Assembly: GCF_003984625.1 (NCBI RefSeq)
Contig: NZ_RWKH01000016.1
Coordinates: forward strand, 62,001 to 126,000
Length of the DNA stretch: 64,000 nucleotides
Direction: 5' to 3'
Source: Variovorax sp. DXTD-1
GTDB lineage: Bacteria > Pseudomonadota > Gammaproteobacteria > Burkholderiales > Burkholderiaceae_C
The first letter of the stretch is position 1. Each line of letters opens with the position of its first letter. The notes under the pieces were generated by a model. It was not told where the DNA came from and searched no databases. It saw only the letters and a program-made list of their open reading frames with translations. The translations under genes and the position numbers were made by a program. Positions 36,614-45,670 of the stretch are shown one piece after another.

Positions 36614-37519
36614 TCAACCCTTTGGCTGCGCCCTGGCGAAGCGTTCCAGGACTTCGACAAAGCTCGCGGCGACGGGCGACAGCGTGCGCCGCGCGGCGCT
36701 GTAGATGCACACTTCGCGATGGAAATCGGGCGACTCCAACCGCACCATCTGCAGGCCGTGGGCCCGCACCAGCGGCGCGGAATAGGTCGGGCACACGGTC
36801 AGCCCCAGCCCCGAGGCCACCATGCCGAGCGCGGTGGTCATGTACGACACCTCCTGAGTGCCCGGTCGCAGCATGTAGTCGCGCTCCGCCGGGGCCAGCT
36901 CGGGCAGCACGCGCTGGCGGAAGTCGCGCGTGGGCGCAATGAAGGTGTACGGCCCGAGCTCATGCCAACGCACCTTGCGGCGCCTGGCAAAGGCGTGATC
37001 CGGCGGGCAGATCAGCCAGTGCCTGTCGCGCAGCAGCGTGCGGCGGTCGATGGCTGCATCGACCGCCACGTCTTGCCCAACCGCAAGCTCCACGTCGCCC
37101 GCTGCAACGCCGGCGAGCAGGTGCTCGGGCAGCGTGTCGGCAAGCCGAACGTCGACGTCGGGGTAGGCCTCGCGATAGAGCGCGATCACCCGCGGCATCA
37201 GGGTGCAGGCCATGAGCTGGGGCGCTGCAAGGCGCAACACTCCTTTCTTCTTGTCACGCAAATCCGTCACGCCGGCCACCGCGCTCGTCAGGTCGCCAAG
37301 CAGCCGGTGCACCGAGGGCAGGAACTCGCGCCCCGCTTCGGAAAGCTGCACCCGCCGGGTATGGCGGTCGAGCAGCTTCACGCCCATTTCGCGCTCGAGT
37401 TCGCGCACCAGCACGCTGAGCGCCGATTGCGTGAGATGCAGCTGCTGCGCCGCGGCAGTGAAGCCGCCGGTTTCGGCCACCGCGGCAAAGGCACGCAATT
37501 GGCGCAGGGTCAAATTCAT
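36614..37519 (-). CDS. LysR-family regulator of the adjacent catabolic operon
   Basis: A 301-aa LysR regulator: N-terminal winged helix-turn-helix (MNLTLRQLRAFAAVAETGGFTAAAQQLHLTQSALSVLVRELE, residues 1-42) and a periplasmic-binding-like effector domain. Its gene starts 88 bp from the divergent six-gene catabolic operon, and two nested inverted repeats lie in that gap. The layout is the classical LysR one, so it probably activates the operon in response to a pathway compound, which is unknown. Confidence 0.9.
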   Translation of the reverse strand: MNLTLRQLRAFAAVAETGGFTAAAQQLHLTQSALSVLVRELEREMGVKLLDRHTRRVQLSEAGREFLPSVHRLLGDLTSAVAGVTDLRDKKKGVLRLAAPQLMACTLMPRVIALYREAYPDVDVRLADTLPEHLLAGVAAGDVELAVGQDVAVDAAIDRRTLLRDRHWLICPPDHAFARRRKVRWHELGPYTFIAPTRDFRQRVLPELAPAERDYMLRPGTQEVSYMTTALGMVASGLGLTVCPTYSAPLVRAHGLQMVRLESPDFHREVCIYSAARRTLSPVAASFVEVLERFARAQPKG

Positions 37520-37527
37520 ATGTCTAT

Positions 37528-37555
37528 TTCATCAATCGATGAATTAATTTCGATT
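37528..37555. promoter_or_regulatory. LysR-type operator region, two nested inverted repeats
   Basis: TTCATC-AATC-GATGAA at 37528-37543 and AATCGA-N10-TCGATT at 37534-37555 overlap in the AT-rich gap between the LysR gene and the VOC gene. LysR sites are often T-N11-A dyads in just such a position. Confidence 0.55.
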
Positions 37556-37607
37556 GCATCATAAGACGCGGCGTCGCCCAATAACGGCTCACCGGAGACA
37601 AGAAGCC

Positions 37608-38168
37608 ATGCCGACGACCGACCACACGGCGCCCCCACCCGCCCCGCCAGTGCGCGGACTGCACCACTTTGCCTGGCGCTGCCGCGACAGCGAGGAAACC
37701 CGCCGCTTCTACGAAGACCTGCTGGGCCTGCCGCTCGCGCACGTGATCAAGAGCGACCACGTGCCGAGCACGGGCGAGTACTGCCCCTATGTGCACATCT
37801 TTTTCCAGATGCGCGACGGCTCTTACATCGCCTTTTTCGACCTGGGGGACGACATTGCCGCGCTGCCTTCGCCCAACACGCCCGCGTGGGTGAACCACAT
37901 CGCGCTGCGGGTGGATTCGGTGGACGATCTGCTCGCCGCCAAGGCGCGGCTGGAGAGCGCCGGTGTTGAAGTGCTGGGCGTGACCGACCACCACATCATC
38001 GAATCGATCTACTTCTTCGACCCCAACGGCATTCGCGTCGAACTGACCACGCCGACCGTGCCACAGGCCGAGATGGAAGCGCATGCGCGGCGCGCCCGCG
38101 CGGACCTCGACGCGTGGACCGTGCGCAAGGCCGAGCTGCGCACAGCGAGGGGCACTGCAGATGTCTGA
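37608..38168 (+). CDS. VOC-superfamily protein (extradiol dioxygenase/glyoxalase-like)
   Basis: A 186-aa vicinal-oxygen-chelate protein with two beta-alpha-beta-beta-beta modules. Candidate metal ligands are His in GLHHFAWR, His in VNHIALRV and Glu in GIRVEL, the His-His-Glu set of type I extradiol dioxygenases and several glyoxalases. It is the first gene of the operon, with GGAG 10 bp before ATG 37608. Its place ahead of a hydrolase and a monooxygenase makes ring cleavage of a dihydroxylated aromatic a reasonable, unproven role. Overlaps the next gene by 8 bp. Confidence 0.82.
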   Translation: MPTTDHTAPPPAPPVRGLHHFAWRCRDSEETRRFYEDLLGLPLAHVIKSDHVPSTGEYCPYVHIFFQMRDGSYIAFFDLGDDIAALPSPNTPAWVNHIALRVDSVDDLLAAKARLESAGVEVLGVTDHHIIESIYFFDPNGIRVELTTPTVPQAEMEAHARRARADLDAWTVRKAELRTARGTADV

Positions 38169-39282
38169 GTTGCAGCTCGCCGTCATCGACGTGAAGCCCG
38201 GTGCTGCGATGGAGAGCCAGTCGGGCCTGCAGATGCTGCGCCCGCGCATCTATGGCGCCTTTCGCGCGCCGCAAGGCACCAAGAAGATCGCGGCCATCGT
38301 GATGCACCCGACCAGCAACTTCATGGGCCACTACCTCATCGGCCCGCTGGCCGAACGCGGCATCTGCTGCATGGGGCTGAACTCACGCTACGTAGGCAAC
38401 GATACGGTGCTGCTGATGGAGCGCGCCATCCAGGACCTGGGGGCCGGCGTGCAGTACCTGCGCGCGGCCGGTTACGAAAAGGTGTTCCTGGTCGGCAACT
38501 CGGGCGGCGCGGCGCTCGCGAGCTTCTACCAGGCGCAGGCCGAAAAGCTCACGGCCACGCACTTTCCGGACGGCGATCCGACGCATCTTCATTCGGACGA
38601 CCTGCCGCCCGTGGACGGCATTGCCCTGTGCGCCGCGCACCTGGGCCGCACGCGGCTGATGCGCGACTGGATCGACCCGTCGGTCACCGACGAGCACGAC
38701 CCGCTCTCGGTGGACCCTGAACTCGACATGTACGACCCGCGCCACCGCGTGCCCTACGAGCCCGAATTTCTCGCCCGCTTCAGCGCGGCGCAGAAGGCCC
38801 GGCTCGAGCGCATCGAGCAATGGTGCATCGACCGGCTCGCGCTGCTGCGCCGCACACCGGGCGCGCCGCGCGACCAGACCTTTGTCGTCTATCGCACGCA
38901 TGCCGACCCGCGCTGCGTGGATCTTTCGCTCGATGCCAACGATCGGCTGCCAGGCAGCGTGTGGGGCGACGCACGGCAGGTGAACTACTCGGCCAATGCG
39001 ATGGGACGCACCACGTCGCTCACTGCGTTTCTTTCGCAGTGGTCTTCGCGCTCGCAAGCGGACGGGCCCACCAATCTCGCGCGCACCACCGTGCCCAAGC
39101 TGCTGCTCACCTACACGGGCGACCAGTCGACCTTTCCGAGCACACGGGATACGTGGATGGCCGCCGGCGGCGCGCGCATCCGCAATGTCGACATCGTCGG
39201 CGGCAACCACTATCTCGCGGGGCAACCCGAACTGGTGCCGAAGGCGGCGGACGCAATTGCCGAATTTGCCCACGCGCTGTAG
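38161..39282 (+). CDS. alpha/beta-hydrolase fold protein
   Basis: A 373-aa protein with the nucleophile-elbow sequence FLVGNSGGAALASFY (G-N-S-G-G), preceded by IVMHPTSNFMGHYL, whose His-Pro could line the oxyanion hole. The C-terminal VGGNHYLAGQ gives the likely catalytic His. Longer than simple C-C bond hydrolases (about 280 aa), with an inserted lid near 170-300. ATG 38161 overlaps the VOC gene by 8 bp. It may hydrolyse the ring-cleavage product or an ester precursor. Confidence 0.82.
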   Translation: MSELQLAVIDVKPGAAMESQSGLQMLRPRIYGAFRAPQGTKKIAAIVMHPTSNFMGHYLIGPLAERGICCMGLNSRYVGNDTVLLMERAIQDLGAGVQYLRAAGYEKVFLVGNSGGAALASFYQAQAEKLTATHFPDGDPTHLHSDDLPPVDGIALCAAHLGRTRLMRDWIDPSVTDEHDPLSVDPELDMYDPRHRVPYEPEFLARFSAAQKARLERIEQWCIDRLALLRRTPGAPRDQTFVVYRTHADPRCVDLSLDANDRLPGSVWGDARQVNYSANAMGRTTSLTAFLSQWSSRSQADGPTNLARTTVPKLLLTYTGDQSTFPSTRDTWMAAGGARIRNVDIVGGNHYLAGQPELVPKAADAIAEFAHAL

Positions 39283-39289
39283 ACCAGAC

Positions 39290-40939
39290 ATGGAAACCTT
39301 TGCATTTGCGCCGGCCTACGAACTGCCAAGCTGGCCCTTCACACCGCCGCCCGAACTGGGCAGCACCCGAATCATTCGCCACCCGATCGTGATCGTTGGC
39401 GCCGGCCCTTCGGGCCTCACGTTGGCCTGCGACCTGGCACAACGCGGCGTGCGCGCCGTGCTGCTCGACGAGGACGACACCGTCGGCGTGCGCGGCGCCT
39501 CGTCGCGCGGCATCTGCTACGCGCAAAAGAGCCTCGAAATCTTCGAGCGCCTGGGCATCTACGAGCGCATGGCCGCCAAGGGCATCACCTGGTCTTTCGG
39601 GCGCACCTTCTCGGGCGAGCAGGAGGTGTACAACTTCAATCTGCAGGCGAACAGCGTCTCCAGGCAACCGCCGTTCATCAACCTGCAGCAGTTCTACGTG
39701 GAGTGGTTCCTGGTCGAACGCATCTTCGAACTCGGCTTGACCGACGTGCGCTGGAAGAGCCGCGTGGCCAGCGTCGAGCAGTTGCACGACGGCGTGCGCA
39801 TCGAGGTCGAGACGCCTGACGGCCGCTACACGATCGAGGCCGACCGGCTGATCGACGCCACCGGCGCCAACAGCCCGATCCGCACGCAACTGGGCATCGA
39901 TGCCCACTCCTCACGCAGTACCGATCGCTGGTGCATCAGCGACGTGCGCTTCAAGAAGCCGCTGCCGACGGAGCGCTGGACGTGGGTCGACGCGCCCTTC
40001 AACGAAGGCCGCGGCGTGTGGCAGCACCTGATGGCCGACGGCGTGTGGCGCATCGACTACCAGATGCCCGAGGACTGTGACACGAGCTACATCAGCAAGC
40101 CCGAAGTCGCGGGCGCACGGCTGCGCGAACAGCTCGGGCCGGGCGTGGAGTTCGAGTTCGTGTGGATCGGGCCGTACGGCTACCGCGATCACCTGCTCGA
40201 CAGCTTTCGCCACGGCAATGTGTTCTTCATCGGCGATGCCGCGCACGTGGTGAGCCCGTTCGGTGCGCGCGGCGGCAACAGCGGCATCCAGGATGCGGCG
40301 AACCTCGGCTGGAAACTGGCGCTCCTTGCGCGCGGGCAGGCGAGCGATGCGCTGCTCGACAGCTACGACGCCGAACGCCAGCCCGCCGCGCAAGAGAACC
40401 TGCGGGTGACGAGCCGCTCGGCGCGCTTCCTCGCACCGCGTTCGCCGGCCGAGCACACGCTGCGCCGCGCCGTGGTGTCGTTGGCCGCGCGCCATCCGTT
40501 TGCGCGAGCGCTGGTGAACACGGGCCGCATGTCGGTTGCGAACGACTATCCACCCACGCCGCAGTTGCCCGAAGGCGGACGCAGCGTACAGAACCTGCCG
40601 CTGCGCTGGGCCGACGGAAGCGAGACGACGCTGATGCAGCTGCTGGCCGATGGCACGCAATGCATTGGACTGTGGCTGGCGCCGACACGCGCCGAGGCGG
40701 ACGCGGCGATGGAAGCGACGGCATCGTTGCCGCGGCGCCTGCTGGCCATCGGCGGCGACAGCGGCTTGCCGACGCTGCAAGCCGACGAACGGCTCACGAA
40801 CCACCTGGGCCTGCGTGACGCGGGCAGCCTGGTGCTCGTGCGCCCCGATGCCTATTGCGCCGCGACGCTGCCGCACGCCACGCCTAAAGCCATCGCCGAT
40901 GCGCTGCGCAAAGCGCTTGCCCGGAACACTCAACCATGA
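39290..40939 (+). CDS. FAD-dependent aromatic monooxygenase (PheA/TfdB type)
   Basis: A 549-aa flavoprotein hydroxylase. The FAD-binding GxGxxG is IVIVGAGPSGLTLACDLAQRG (about 33-53). The second FAD site is FIGDAAHVVSPFGARGGNSGIQDAANL (about 313-340). The C-terminal thioredoxin-like domain of this class is recognisable but weakly conserved. Such enzymes ortho-hydroxylate phenolic compounds with NADPH and oxygen. It follows the hydrolase by 7 bp and overlaps the DUF2783 gene by 4 bp. The substrate is not evident from the residues. Confidence 0.92.
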   Translation: METFAFAPAYELPSWPFTPPPELGSTRIIRHPIVIVGAGPSGLTLACDLAQRGVRAVLLDEDDTVGVRGASSRGICYAQKSLEIFERLGIYERMAAKGITWSFGRTFSGEQEVYNFNLQANSVSRQPPFINLQQFYVEWFLVERIFELGLTDVRWKSRVASVEQLHDGVRIEVETPDGRYTIEADRLIDATGANSPIRTQLGIDAHSSRSTDRWCISDVRFKKPLPTERWTWVDAPFNEGRGVWQHLMADGVWRIDYQMPEDCDTSYISKPEVAGARLREQLGPGVEFEFVWIGPYGYRDHLLDSFRHGNVFFIGDAAHVVSPFGARGGNSGIQDAANLGWKLALLARGQASDALLDSYDAERQPAAQENLRVTSRSARFLAPRSPAEHTLRRAVVSLAARHPFARALVNTGRMSVANDYPPTPQLPEGGRSVQNLPLRWADGSETTLMQLLADGTQCIGLWLAPTRAEADAAMEATASLPRRLLAIGGDSGLPTLQADERLTNHLGLRDAGSLVLVRPDAYCAATLPHATPKAIADALRKALARNTQP

Positions 40940-41139
40940 TCACCGAGCCCCGCATCCCCGATCCCGACGGCTTCTATGCCGCCTTGCTCGCAGCCCACGA
41001 GGGCCTGAGCGAAACACAGAGCGCCGACCTCAATGCCCGCCTCGTGCTGCTGCTGGCCAACCAGTGCGGCGACCAGGCCGTGCTGCTCGACTGCATTCGC
41101 GCAGCGGCCGAAGACCTCACGACCAATCAAGCCCCATGA
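40936..41139 (+). CDS. DUF2783 small protein
   Basis: A 67-aa protein, DUF2783 type, with conserved PDGFYAALLAAHEGLS, NARLVLLLANQCGD and IRAA. In Burkholderiales it is found next to phenol-hydroxylase-like flavoproteins. Overlaps of 4 bp on both sides indicate strict co-expression, and a role as a small subunit or activator of the monooxygenase is plausible but not shown. Confidence 0.85.
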   Translation: MITEPRIPDPDGFYAALLAAHEGLSETQSADLNARLVLLLANQCGDQAVLLDCIRAAAEDLTTNQAP

Positions 41140-42113
41140 ACGCCAACGTCTCCTTCGCTTCCGCCTCCGACACACGCGAGCAGAAACCGCAACTGCGGGA
41201 ACTCGCGCCCGGCGTGTACGGCTACATCAGCGACTTCGATCCGAACTGCGGCTTCGTGGTCGGCGACGAGCAGGTGGTGCTGATCGACACACGGCCCACG
41301 CCGCGCATGGCCCGCGACTTTCTCGGCGCTATTCGCACGGTGACCGACAAGCCGATCAAGACCATCGTTCTCACGCACTATCACGCAGTGCGCGTGATGG
41401 GCGCGAGCGCCTTCGACCAAGTGCAGAACATCATCGCGAGCAACGGCACGCTCGACTGGATCCGCACGCGCGGACAGGCCGACTTCGATTCGGAGGTCGG
41501 ACGCTTTCCGCGCCTCTTCGCGGGCGTGGAAGAAATTCCGGGCCTCACCTTTCCGACGATGAGCTTCGAGCGCGAGATGAGCCTGTGGCTCGGTCCACGT
41601 CCCGGCCTCGGCCGCGAACTGCGTCTGATGGCGCTGGGCCGTGGTCACTCGAGCGGCGACACCGTCGCCTGGCTACCCGACTGCAGCGTGCTGTTCTCCG
41701 GCGACGTGGTGGAGAACCACTGCGGCGTGTACGCGGGCGATGCCTACATCGGCGATTGGGCCGGCACGCTCGATGCGGTGCGCGCCCTCAAGCCCCGCGT
41801 GCTGGTGCCGGGCCGCGGCGCTGTGCTGCAGGACGAAGCCGCCTGCGCCGAAGCCATCGAACTCACCCAAGCCTTTCTTGGAACCCTGCTCGGCAGCGTG
41901 AAAGCCGGCATTGCCGCAGGCGAAACGCTCAAGGGCTGCTTCGCGCGCGCAGAAGCGGCGATGACCCCGCGCTTCGGCGCATGGCCGGTGTTCCAGCACG
42001 TGCTGCCCTTCGATGTATCGCGCGCCTATGACGAGTTGCGCGGCATCGAACACCCCGTGGTGTGGACGGCGGAGCGCGACCGCGAGCTCTGGCAGACGCT
42101 GCGCGGGGACTGA
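41136..42113 (+). CDS. metallo-beta-lactamase fold hydrolase with altered metal site
   Basis: A 325-aa MBL-fold protein. The first metal motif, normally HxHxDH, is H81-Y-H83-A-V85-R86: both the Asp and the last His are replaced. The later positions are kept (GRGHSSGDTV, FSGDVVENH). With one metal site gone it may bind a single metal or act differently. Its place in a catabolic operon suggests hydrolysis of a lactone or thioester intermediate. Begins inside the DUF2783 gene (4-bp overlap). Confidence 0.88.
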   Translation: MNANVSFASASDTREQKPQLRELAPGVYGYISDFDPNCGFVVGDEQVVLIDTRPTPRMARDFLGAIRTVTDKPIKTIVLTHYHAVRVMGASAFDQVQNIIASNGTLDWIRTRGQADFDSEVGRFPRLFAGVEEIPGLTFPTMSFEREMSLWLGPRPGLGRELRLMALGRGHSSGDTVAWLPDCSVLFSGDVVENHCGVYAGDAYIGDWAGTLDAVRALKPRVLVPGRGAVLQDEAACAEAIELTQAFLGTLLGSVKAGIAAGETLKGCFARAEAAMTPRFGAWPVFQHVLPFDVSRAYDELRGIEHPVVWTAERDRELWQTLRGD

Positions 42114-42154
42114 CCCGCTACCGATTTTCAAAACAAGCAACGGAGACACAAGCG

Positions 42155-43132
42155 ATGAAACGATTTCTTCCCCTGCTGGCAGCAACCCTTGCGCTGGCTA
42201 CGGCGGTGCCTTTCGCATCTGCCCAACAGGCCGCCTACCCCAGCCAACCCGTCAAGTGGATCGTGCCCTACGTGGCCGGCGGCGGCACCGACAACCTGGC
42301 GCGCGCATTGGCGGAGGCCATGCAGCCTTCGCTCGGGCAGCCGCTCATCATCGACAACCGACCCGGCGCATCGACCAACATCGGCGTGTCGGTGCTGATG
42401 CAGGCCAAGCCCGACGGCTACACGATCATGCAGGCCGAGAACGCGGCGCTTCTCTTCAACGAGCACATGTTCGCCAAGCTGCCCTACAAGCCCGCGAGCG
42501 ACTTCACCTACATCGGCACCATCGGCCGCTTTCCGGTGGCGTTGGTGGTGCACCCGGACTTTCCCGCGAAGAATGTGGCCGAGTTCGTGCGCCACGTGAA
42601 GGCCAACCCCGAGAAGGTGAGCTACGCCTCGCCCGGCAACGGCTCGCCGCACCACATGGCCATGGAGCTCTTCAAGCAGAAGGCCGGCATCAGCATCACG
42701 CACGTGCCCTACAAGGGCGCCGCGCCCGCGATGACCGACGTGATGGGCGGCCAGGTGCCGACGATGATGCTCGATCTGGCCTCGGGCCTGCCGATCATCA
42801 AGGCGGGCAAGGTGCGGGTGCTCGCGATTGCGCTGCCGCAGCGTGCGGGCGCATTGCCCGAAGTGCCGACCTTCGTCGAAGCCGGGTTCAGCGACGTGAA
42901 CGCCTATGCCTTTCACGGTCTGATCGGCCCGGCCGGCATGCCGCCGGAAGCGGTCGCGCGCATCAACAGCGAGCTCCAGAAGGCGATGAAGGCACCCAAG
43001 GTGGTGAAGCTGTTCGCGGACTTCGGCTTCGAGCCGCTGCCGGGCACGCCGCAGGAGTTCTACAAACTCTCGCGGGCGGAGAGCGAACGCTGGGGCAAGA
43101 TCATCCAGGCCGCCGGCGTGAAGCTGGACTGA
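42155..43132 (+). CDS. Bug-family periplasmic solute receptor
   Basis: A 325-aa tripartite-tricarboxylate-transporter substrate-binding protein. Signal peptide of about 23 residues, then YPSQPVKWIVPYVAGGGTDNLARALAEAM and GQPLIIDNRPGASTNIG, the Bug family signatures. Bug receptors in this order bind carboxylates and aromatic acids. No TctA/TctB membrane subunits are adjacent. Last gene of the operon; it probably delivers or senses the substrate. Confidence 0.93.
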   Translation: MKRFLPLLAATLALATAVPFASAQQAAYPSQPVKWIVPYVAGGGTDNLARALAEAMQPSLGQPLIIDNRPGASTNIGVSVLMQAKPDGYTIMQAENAALLFNEHMFAKLPYKPASDFTYIGTIGRFPVALVVHPDFPAKNVAEFVRHVKANPEKVSYASPGNGSPHHMAMELFKQKAGISITHVPYKGAAPAMTDVMGGQVPTMMLDLASGLPIIKAGKVRVLAIALPQRAGALPEVPTFVEAGFSDVNAYAFHGLIGPAGMPPEAVARINSELQKAMKAPKVVKLFADFGFEPLPGTPQEFYKLSRAESERWGKIIQAAGVKLD

Positions 43133-43149
43133 AAAAGAACTCCCCCCGG

Positions 43150-43488
43150 CTACCAGCCCAGCCCGAGGTGCAAGGGCAGGTACACCGCCATGCCCGCCAG
43201 CATCGTGCCGAGCACGCCGCGCCGCCAGTAGTAATAAGCGGCGCCAACCACCGCCGCGTACAGACGTGCATCGTGCAGCGTGTTGATCAGGTGGCCTTGG
43301 GTCATCACGATTTCGGGCGCGATCACGCCTGCCAATGCCGCGGCCGGCGCGTAGTGCAGCGCGCGGTGCGCCCATTCAGGCAAGCCCCAGGGCCGGTCGA
43401 GAATGAAGAAGAAGCACCGCGTGAGCACGGTCACCCCGGCCAGTCCGACGATGATCGCGAGCGTCCAGAAATCGGTGGTGCCGCTCAT
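43150..43488 (-). CDS. azlD: branched-chain amino acid exporter small subunit AzlD
   Basis: A 112-aa protein with four hydrophobic segments (LAIIVGLAGVTVLTRCFFFIL and three more), the AzlD domain. Together with AzlC it exports branched-chain amino acids or their analogues. Its ATG overlaps the end of azlC by 4 bp. It converges with the catabolic operon 17 bp away. Confidence 0.9.
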   Translation of the reverse strand: MSGTTDFWTLAIIVGLAGVTVLTRCFFFILDRPWGLPEWAHRALHYAPAAALAGVIAPEIVMTQGHLINTLHDARLYAAVVGAAYYYWRRGVLGTMLAGMAVYLPLHLGLGW

Positions 43489-44225
43489 TTGTTGTCTTCC
43501 GCATCCGGGTCGAGCCCGAGCTGCTTCTCGAGCCAGAAGCACAGCAGCACCGCCGTGCCGATGGCCACCACGATGTTGAGCTTGAGCGGCAGCGTATAGG
43601 CTGCCACCGCGGTAACGCTGGCAATCAGCGCGGCCAGCATGCGCAGCGGCGTGGTCGCCATCGAGCAGACGATGGCCACCAGGCTCAGCACGCCCGCAAA
43701 GCCGAGGCCCCAGTTCTGGGGAATGAAGTTGGCGAGCGCAATGCCCAGCAGGCTCATGCCCATCCAGGAGCACCAGGTCACGAAGTAGTTGCCGGTGAGA
43801 TAGGCCTCCTGGGCCTTCTGCTCGTCGGGCCCGACCGGCGGCGACGCATAGCGCCGGGTGAAGAGCGCATAGCTCAGGTCGGCCGTGAGATAGCCGTGCG
43901 TCATGCGGCGCCAGCGCGGCATGTGCATGAGGTACGGCCGCAAGTGCAGGCTGAAGACCACGAAGCGCAGGTTGACGCAGAAGCCCGTGGCCAATATCAC
44001 CCAGGCCGGCGCGCCTGCGAACAGCAGCGGAATGGCCGCAAGCTGCGAACTGCCGGCGTAGACCAGCAGTGTCATCGCCACCGATTCCAGCACGCTCATG
44101 TTCGACTTGACCATGGCAACGCCGGTCATGAGCCCCCAGGCGCCGATGCCCAGAGCGGCCGAGGACATGTCGCGGATGCCGGCGCGGAATTCTGGGCGGC
44201 GGCGGATGGCTGCGGACAGGAACAT
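43485..44225 (-). CDS. azlC: branched-chain amino acid exporter large subunit AzlC
   Basis: A 246-aa inner-membrane permease. Characteristic AzlC parts: AALGIGAWGLMTGVAM, LVYAGSSQLAAIPL, VNLRFVVFSLHLRPYL, and LTADLSYALF. Together with AzlD (4-bp overlap) it forms the exporter. It begins one base inside the fmt stop, so it ends the def-lipoprotein-fmt unit. Confidence 0.93.
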   Translation of the reverse strand: MFLSAAIRRRPEFRAGIRDMSSAALGIGAWGLMTGVAMVKSNMSVLESVAMTLLVYAGSSQLAAIPLLFAGAPAWVILATGFCVNLRFVVFSLHLRPYLMHMPRWRRMTHGYLTADLSYALFTRRYASPPVGPDEQKAQEAYLTGNYFVTWCSWMGMSLLGIALANFIPQNWGLGFAGVLSLVAIVCSMATTPLRMLAALIASVTAVAAYTLPLKLNIVVAIGTAVLLCFWLEKQLGLDPDAEDNK

Positions 44226-45178
44226 CAGCCGAACACCTGCCCGGGCTTCAGGTCGAAGCCGCGCAGGAAATCGGCCACGGCCAGGCGCTTGCCGCCGGGA
44301 CGCTGGAGTTCGGTGACCATCACGATCGAGCCGGCCGCGGCCACCGCAACGCCCGCGTCGGTTACGGCGAGGACGGTGCCGGGCGCAGCCGATTGCTCGG
44401 CGGGCGCCGCGTAGGCGGCCCAGAGCTTGATGGTCTCGCCGTCGAGCGGGCTGTTGGCGCCAGGGAACGGATCGAAAGCGCGAATGCGCCGCACAATGGC
44501 GTCAGCGGGTTGGTTCCAGTCGACCTGCGCTTCGTGCTTTTCGACCTTGTTGGCGTAGGTCACGCCTTCGGCAGGCTGCGGGGTGCGCTCCAGCTTGCCG
44601 ATGTCGGCCAGGGCCTGGACGATCATGCGGCCGCCCAGTTCGGCAAGCCGGTCGTGCAGGCGGGCGGTGCTGTCGTTGCCGATATCCACCGGCTCGCGCA
44701 GCAGCATGTCGCCCGTGTCCAGGCCGGCGTCCATCTGCATGATGGTGATGCCGGTTCGCGTGTCGCCGGCCTCGATGGCGCGGTGGATCGGCGCTGCGCC
44801 TCGCCAGCGCGGCAGCAGGCTGGCGTGGATGTTGAGGCAGCCGAACTTCGGCAGGTCGAGCACCCATTGCGGCAGGATGAGACCGTAGGCGGCAACCACC
44901 ATCACGTCGGGTTTTGCTGCCAACAGGGCCTCGCGCGCGGCCGAGGCGTCTTCAGGGTACTTGCCGCCGAGCCGCAGGCTGCGCGGCTGCGCCACCGGCC
45001 ATTTGTTGGCCACGGCGCATTGCTTGACGGGAGAGGCCTGCAGCTTCATGCCGCGCCCGGCGGGTCGGTCGGGCTGGCTGAGTACCAGCACCACCTCATG
45101 TCCGGCTGCGGCAATGGCCTCGAGCGCGACGCGCGCGAACTCGGGCGTGCCCGCAAAAACGACCTTGAGGGGGTTCAA
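44225..45178 (-). CDS. fmt: methionyl-tRNA formyltransferase
   Basis: Fmt formylates initiator Met-tRNA. The 317-aa protein has [16 protein letters not shown], the formyl-THF site [18 protein letters not shown], and [11 protein letters not shown]. The N-terminus at ATG 45178 is conserved. It pairs with def on the same strand, but here a lipoprotein gene lies between them (4-bp overlap with fmt). Confidence 0.97.
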   Translation of the reverse strand: MNPLKVVFAGTPEFARVALEAIAAAGHEVVLVLSQPDRPAGRGMKLQASPVKQCAVANKWPVAQPRSLRLGGKYPEDASAAREALLAAKPDVMVVAAYGLILPQWVLDLPKFGCLNIHASLLPRWRGAAPIHRAIEAGDTRTGITIMQMDAGLDTGDMLLREPVDIGNDSTARLHDRLAELGGRMIVQALADIGKLERTPQPAEGVTYANKVEKHEAQVDWNQPADAIVRRIRAFDPFPGANSPLDGETIKLWAAYAAPAEQSAAPGTVLAVTDAGVAVAAAGSIVMVTELQRPGGKRLAVADFLRGFDLKPGQVFG

Positions 45179-45669
45179 TCCCGGATCCGATCGAGTTCGA
45201 GGTCATCCCCCGTGTGATAGCGGCGAACCACGCCGGTGGGGTCGATGTAGATATAGAGCATGCGGCGCTCGTTCACGGCCTTGTAGCGCCAGGTCCAGAC
45301 GGCTCCGTCGAATGAGCTGACGCGGCTGATTTCATAGGGGCGGCCGTAAAAGGCGATCACGTCGTTCTGGCGCCAGCGATCGACCTTGATGTCGTGGCCG
45401 AAGCGCGCCTCGTTGAGCACCTGCGTCACGGACACGACCTTGCCCGAGGCATCGACGTCGATGTCGGTCACCTCGAAGCCTGCGGGCATGCGCGAATACT
45501 GCAGGCGTTCGCCGCCGCCCGTGAGCGGATAGCGGCCCGTCGGAGGGCCCAGGCGCTGAAGGGTTTCGGCCGCCGTGGTGCCCGGCACGATGCGTGTCGG
45601 TTCGCTGGCGCAGCCGGCCAGCAGCAGCCCGGCGGCAACGACGAAAGCACTCGGCCAGGCGAAACGCAT
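45175..45669 (-). CDS. BamE/SmpA-like small lipoprotein
   Basis: A 164-aa lipoprotein: signal peptide with lipobox LLAGC at about residue 20, then [47 protein letters not shown] and [12 protein letters not shown]. The two-layer alpha/beta repeat pattern resembles BamE/SmpA-type lipoproteins. Placed between def and fmt with a 1-bp gap and a 4-bp overlap, so it is probably co-expressed with formyl-Met metabolism. Role not known. Confidence 0.78.
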   Translation of the reverse strand: MRFAWPSAFVVAAGLLLAGCASEPTRIVPGTTAAETLQRLGPPTGRYPLTGGGERLQYSRMPAGFEVTDIDVDASGKVVSVTQVLNEARFGHDIKVDRWRQNDVIAFYGRPYEISRVSSFDGAVWTWRYKAVNERRMLYIYIDPTGVVRRYHTGDDLELDRIRD

Positions 45670-45670
45670 A

